From: Pseudoglutamicibacter albus
GTDB lineage: Bacteria; Actinomycetota; Actinomycetes; Actinomycetales; Micrococcaceae
Length of the DNA stretch: 64,000 nucleotides
Direction of reading: 5' to 3'
Assembly: GCF_022346425.1 (NCBI RefSeq)
Contig: NZ_JAKRCW010000010.1
Location: 22,279 to 86,278 of the forward strand
Shown: positions 63,891 to 64,000 of the stretch, in pieces
How the letters are laid out: each line of letters begins with the position of its first letter
Position numbering within the stretch: the stretch's first letter is position 1
The notes under the pieces: model-generated
The model's database searches: none
Told to the model about the DNA's origin: nothing
What the model saw: the letters and a program-made list of their open reading frames with translations, nothing else
Position numbers and translations under genes: made by a program

Positions 63891-64000
63891 TTGTTTGAGA
63901 ACTCAATAGTGTGCCAAGTTTGTTTGTTGATACCAAATATTTTTTGTTTGGTGGTTGCCTGCATGCCTTTGATCCCTGTCAGGGTGTGTGGGTTTCTGCT
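63891..64000 (+). promoter_or_regulatory. Leader of a ribosomal RNA operon with boxA-like antitermination site
   Basis: TTGTTTGAGAACTCAATAG (from 63891), then TGTGCCAAGTTTG and an ACCAAA/TTTGGT stem around 63936-63955, matches the leader that precedes 16S rRNA genes in Micrococcaceae. The first part is the boxA-like element that recruits Nus factors. The 16S gene itself starts beyond the window. Confidence 0.75.

Overview
The window is chromosomal DNA of a high-G+C actinobacterium, most likely of the order Micrococcales and close to the Micrococcaceae. The clues are the crgA-sortase-pabA-pknB block next to a seven-gene fhaA..pknB cluster with an adjacent tRNA-Leu, an hpt-ftsH-fol cluster, many GTG starts with 4-bp stop/start overlaps, and a ribosomal RNA leader of Micrococcaceae type at the right edge. 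The genus cannot be fixed from the sequence alone.

Layout. 1-12.1 kb: the end of a small multidrug exporter, crgA, a class E sortase pair, a glutamine amidotransferase, and the leftward cell-envelope operon fhaA-fhaB-pstP-rodA-pbpA-pknA-pknB. 12.3-17 kb: tRNA-Leu(CAG) with a strong terminator, then a metal ABC transporter (mntABCD type) facing its own DtxR-family regulator, which carries manganese-type ligands. 17-23.3 kb: a SulP transporter, a tandem array of four paralogous small lipoproteins (one without a normal start codon), UspA, a LysR-substrate-domain protein with no DNA-binding domain and an Arg/Ser-rich tail, and a GntR regulator. 23.4-43.5 kb: mostly metabolic genes (enoyl-CoA hydratase, sugar kinase, two HAD phosphatases, uracil permease, aldehyde dehydrogenase, amidase, rhodanese, pheA, lipid kinase, serS, LysR plus Orn/Lys/Arg decarboxylase, SatD-like protein, ppa, PBP4, tilS) and one degenerate kinase-like protein. 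43.6-63.5 kb: the hpt-ftsH-folE-folP-folB-folK-DUF3180-PH-PH-DUF2520 cluster. 63.5-64 kb: the leader of an rRNA operon whose genes lie outside the window.

The main discovery candidates lie in the fol cluster, which is usually contiguous in relatives but is split twice here. First, 46.5-52.8 kb, between ftsH and folE, holds two membrane proteins sharing a small HPNCYP..LAEWI domain (one with long Gln/Tyr/Gly-rich repeats and the domain at both ends), plus a flavin aromatic monooxygenase with an IclR regulator and a GTTCG-N5-CGAAC operator candidate. Second, 58.1-62.6 kb, between the last PH gene and the DUF2520 gene, holds an amino-acid-type ABC transporter, a metallo-beta-lactamase-fold hydrolase and another IclR regulator with its own palindrome. 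This second module is bounded by an exact 31-bp direct repeat made of the end of the PH gene and the start of the DUF2520 gene, so the ancestral junction can be read directly from the sequence.

Other points of interest are the lipoprotein array, the pseudokinase, the repeat-rich leader of pheA, several short tandem duplications at gene ends, and a DtxR-box-like inverted repeat shared in part between mntR and one of the HPNCYP-domain genes.
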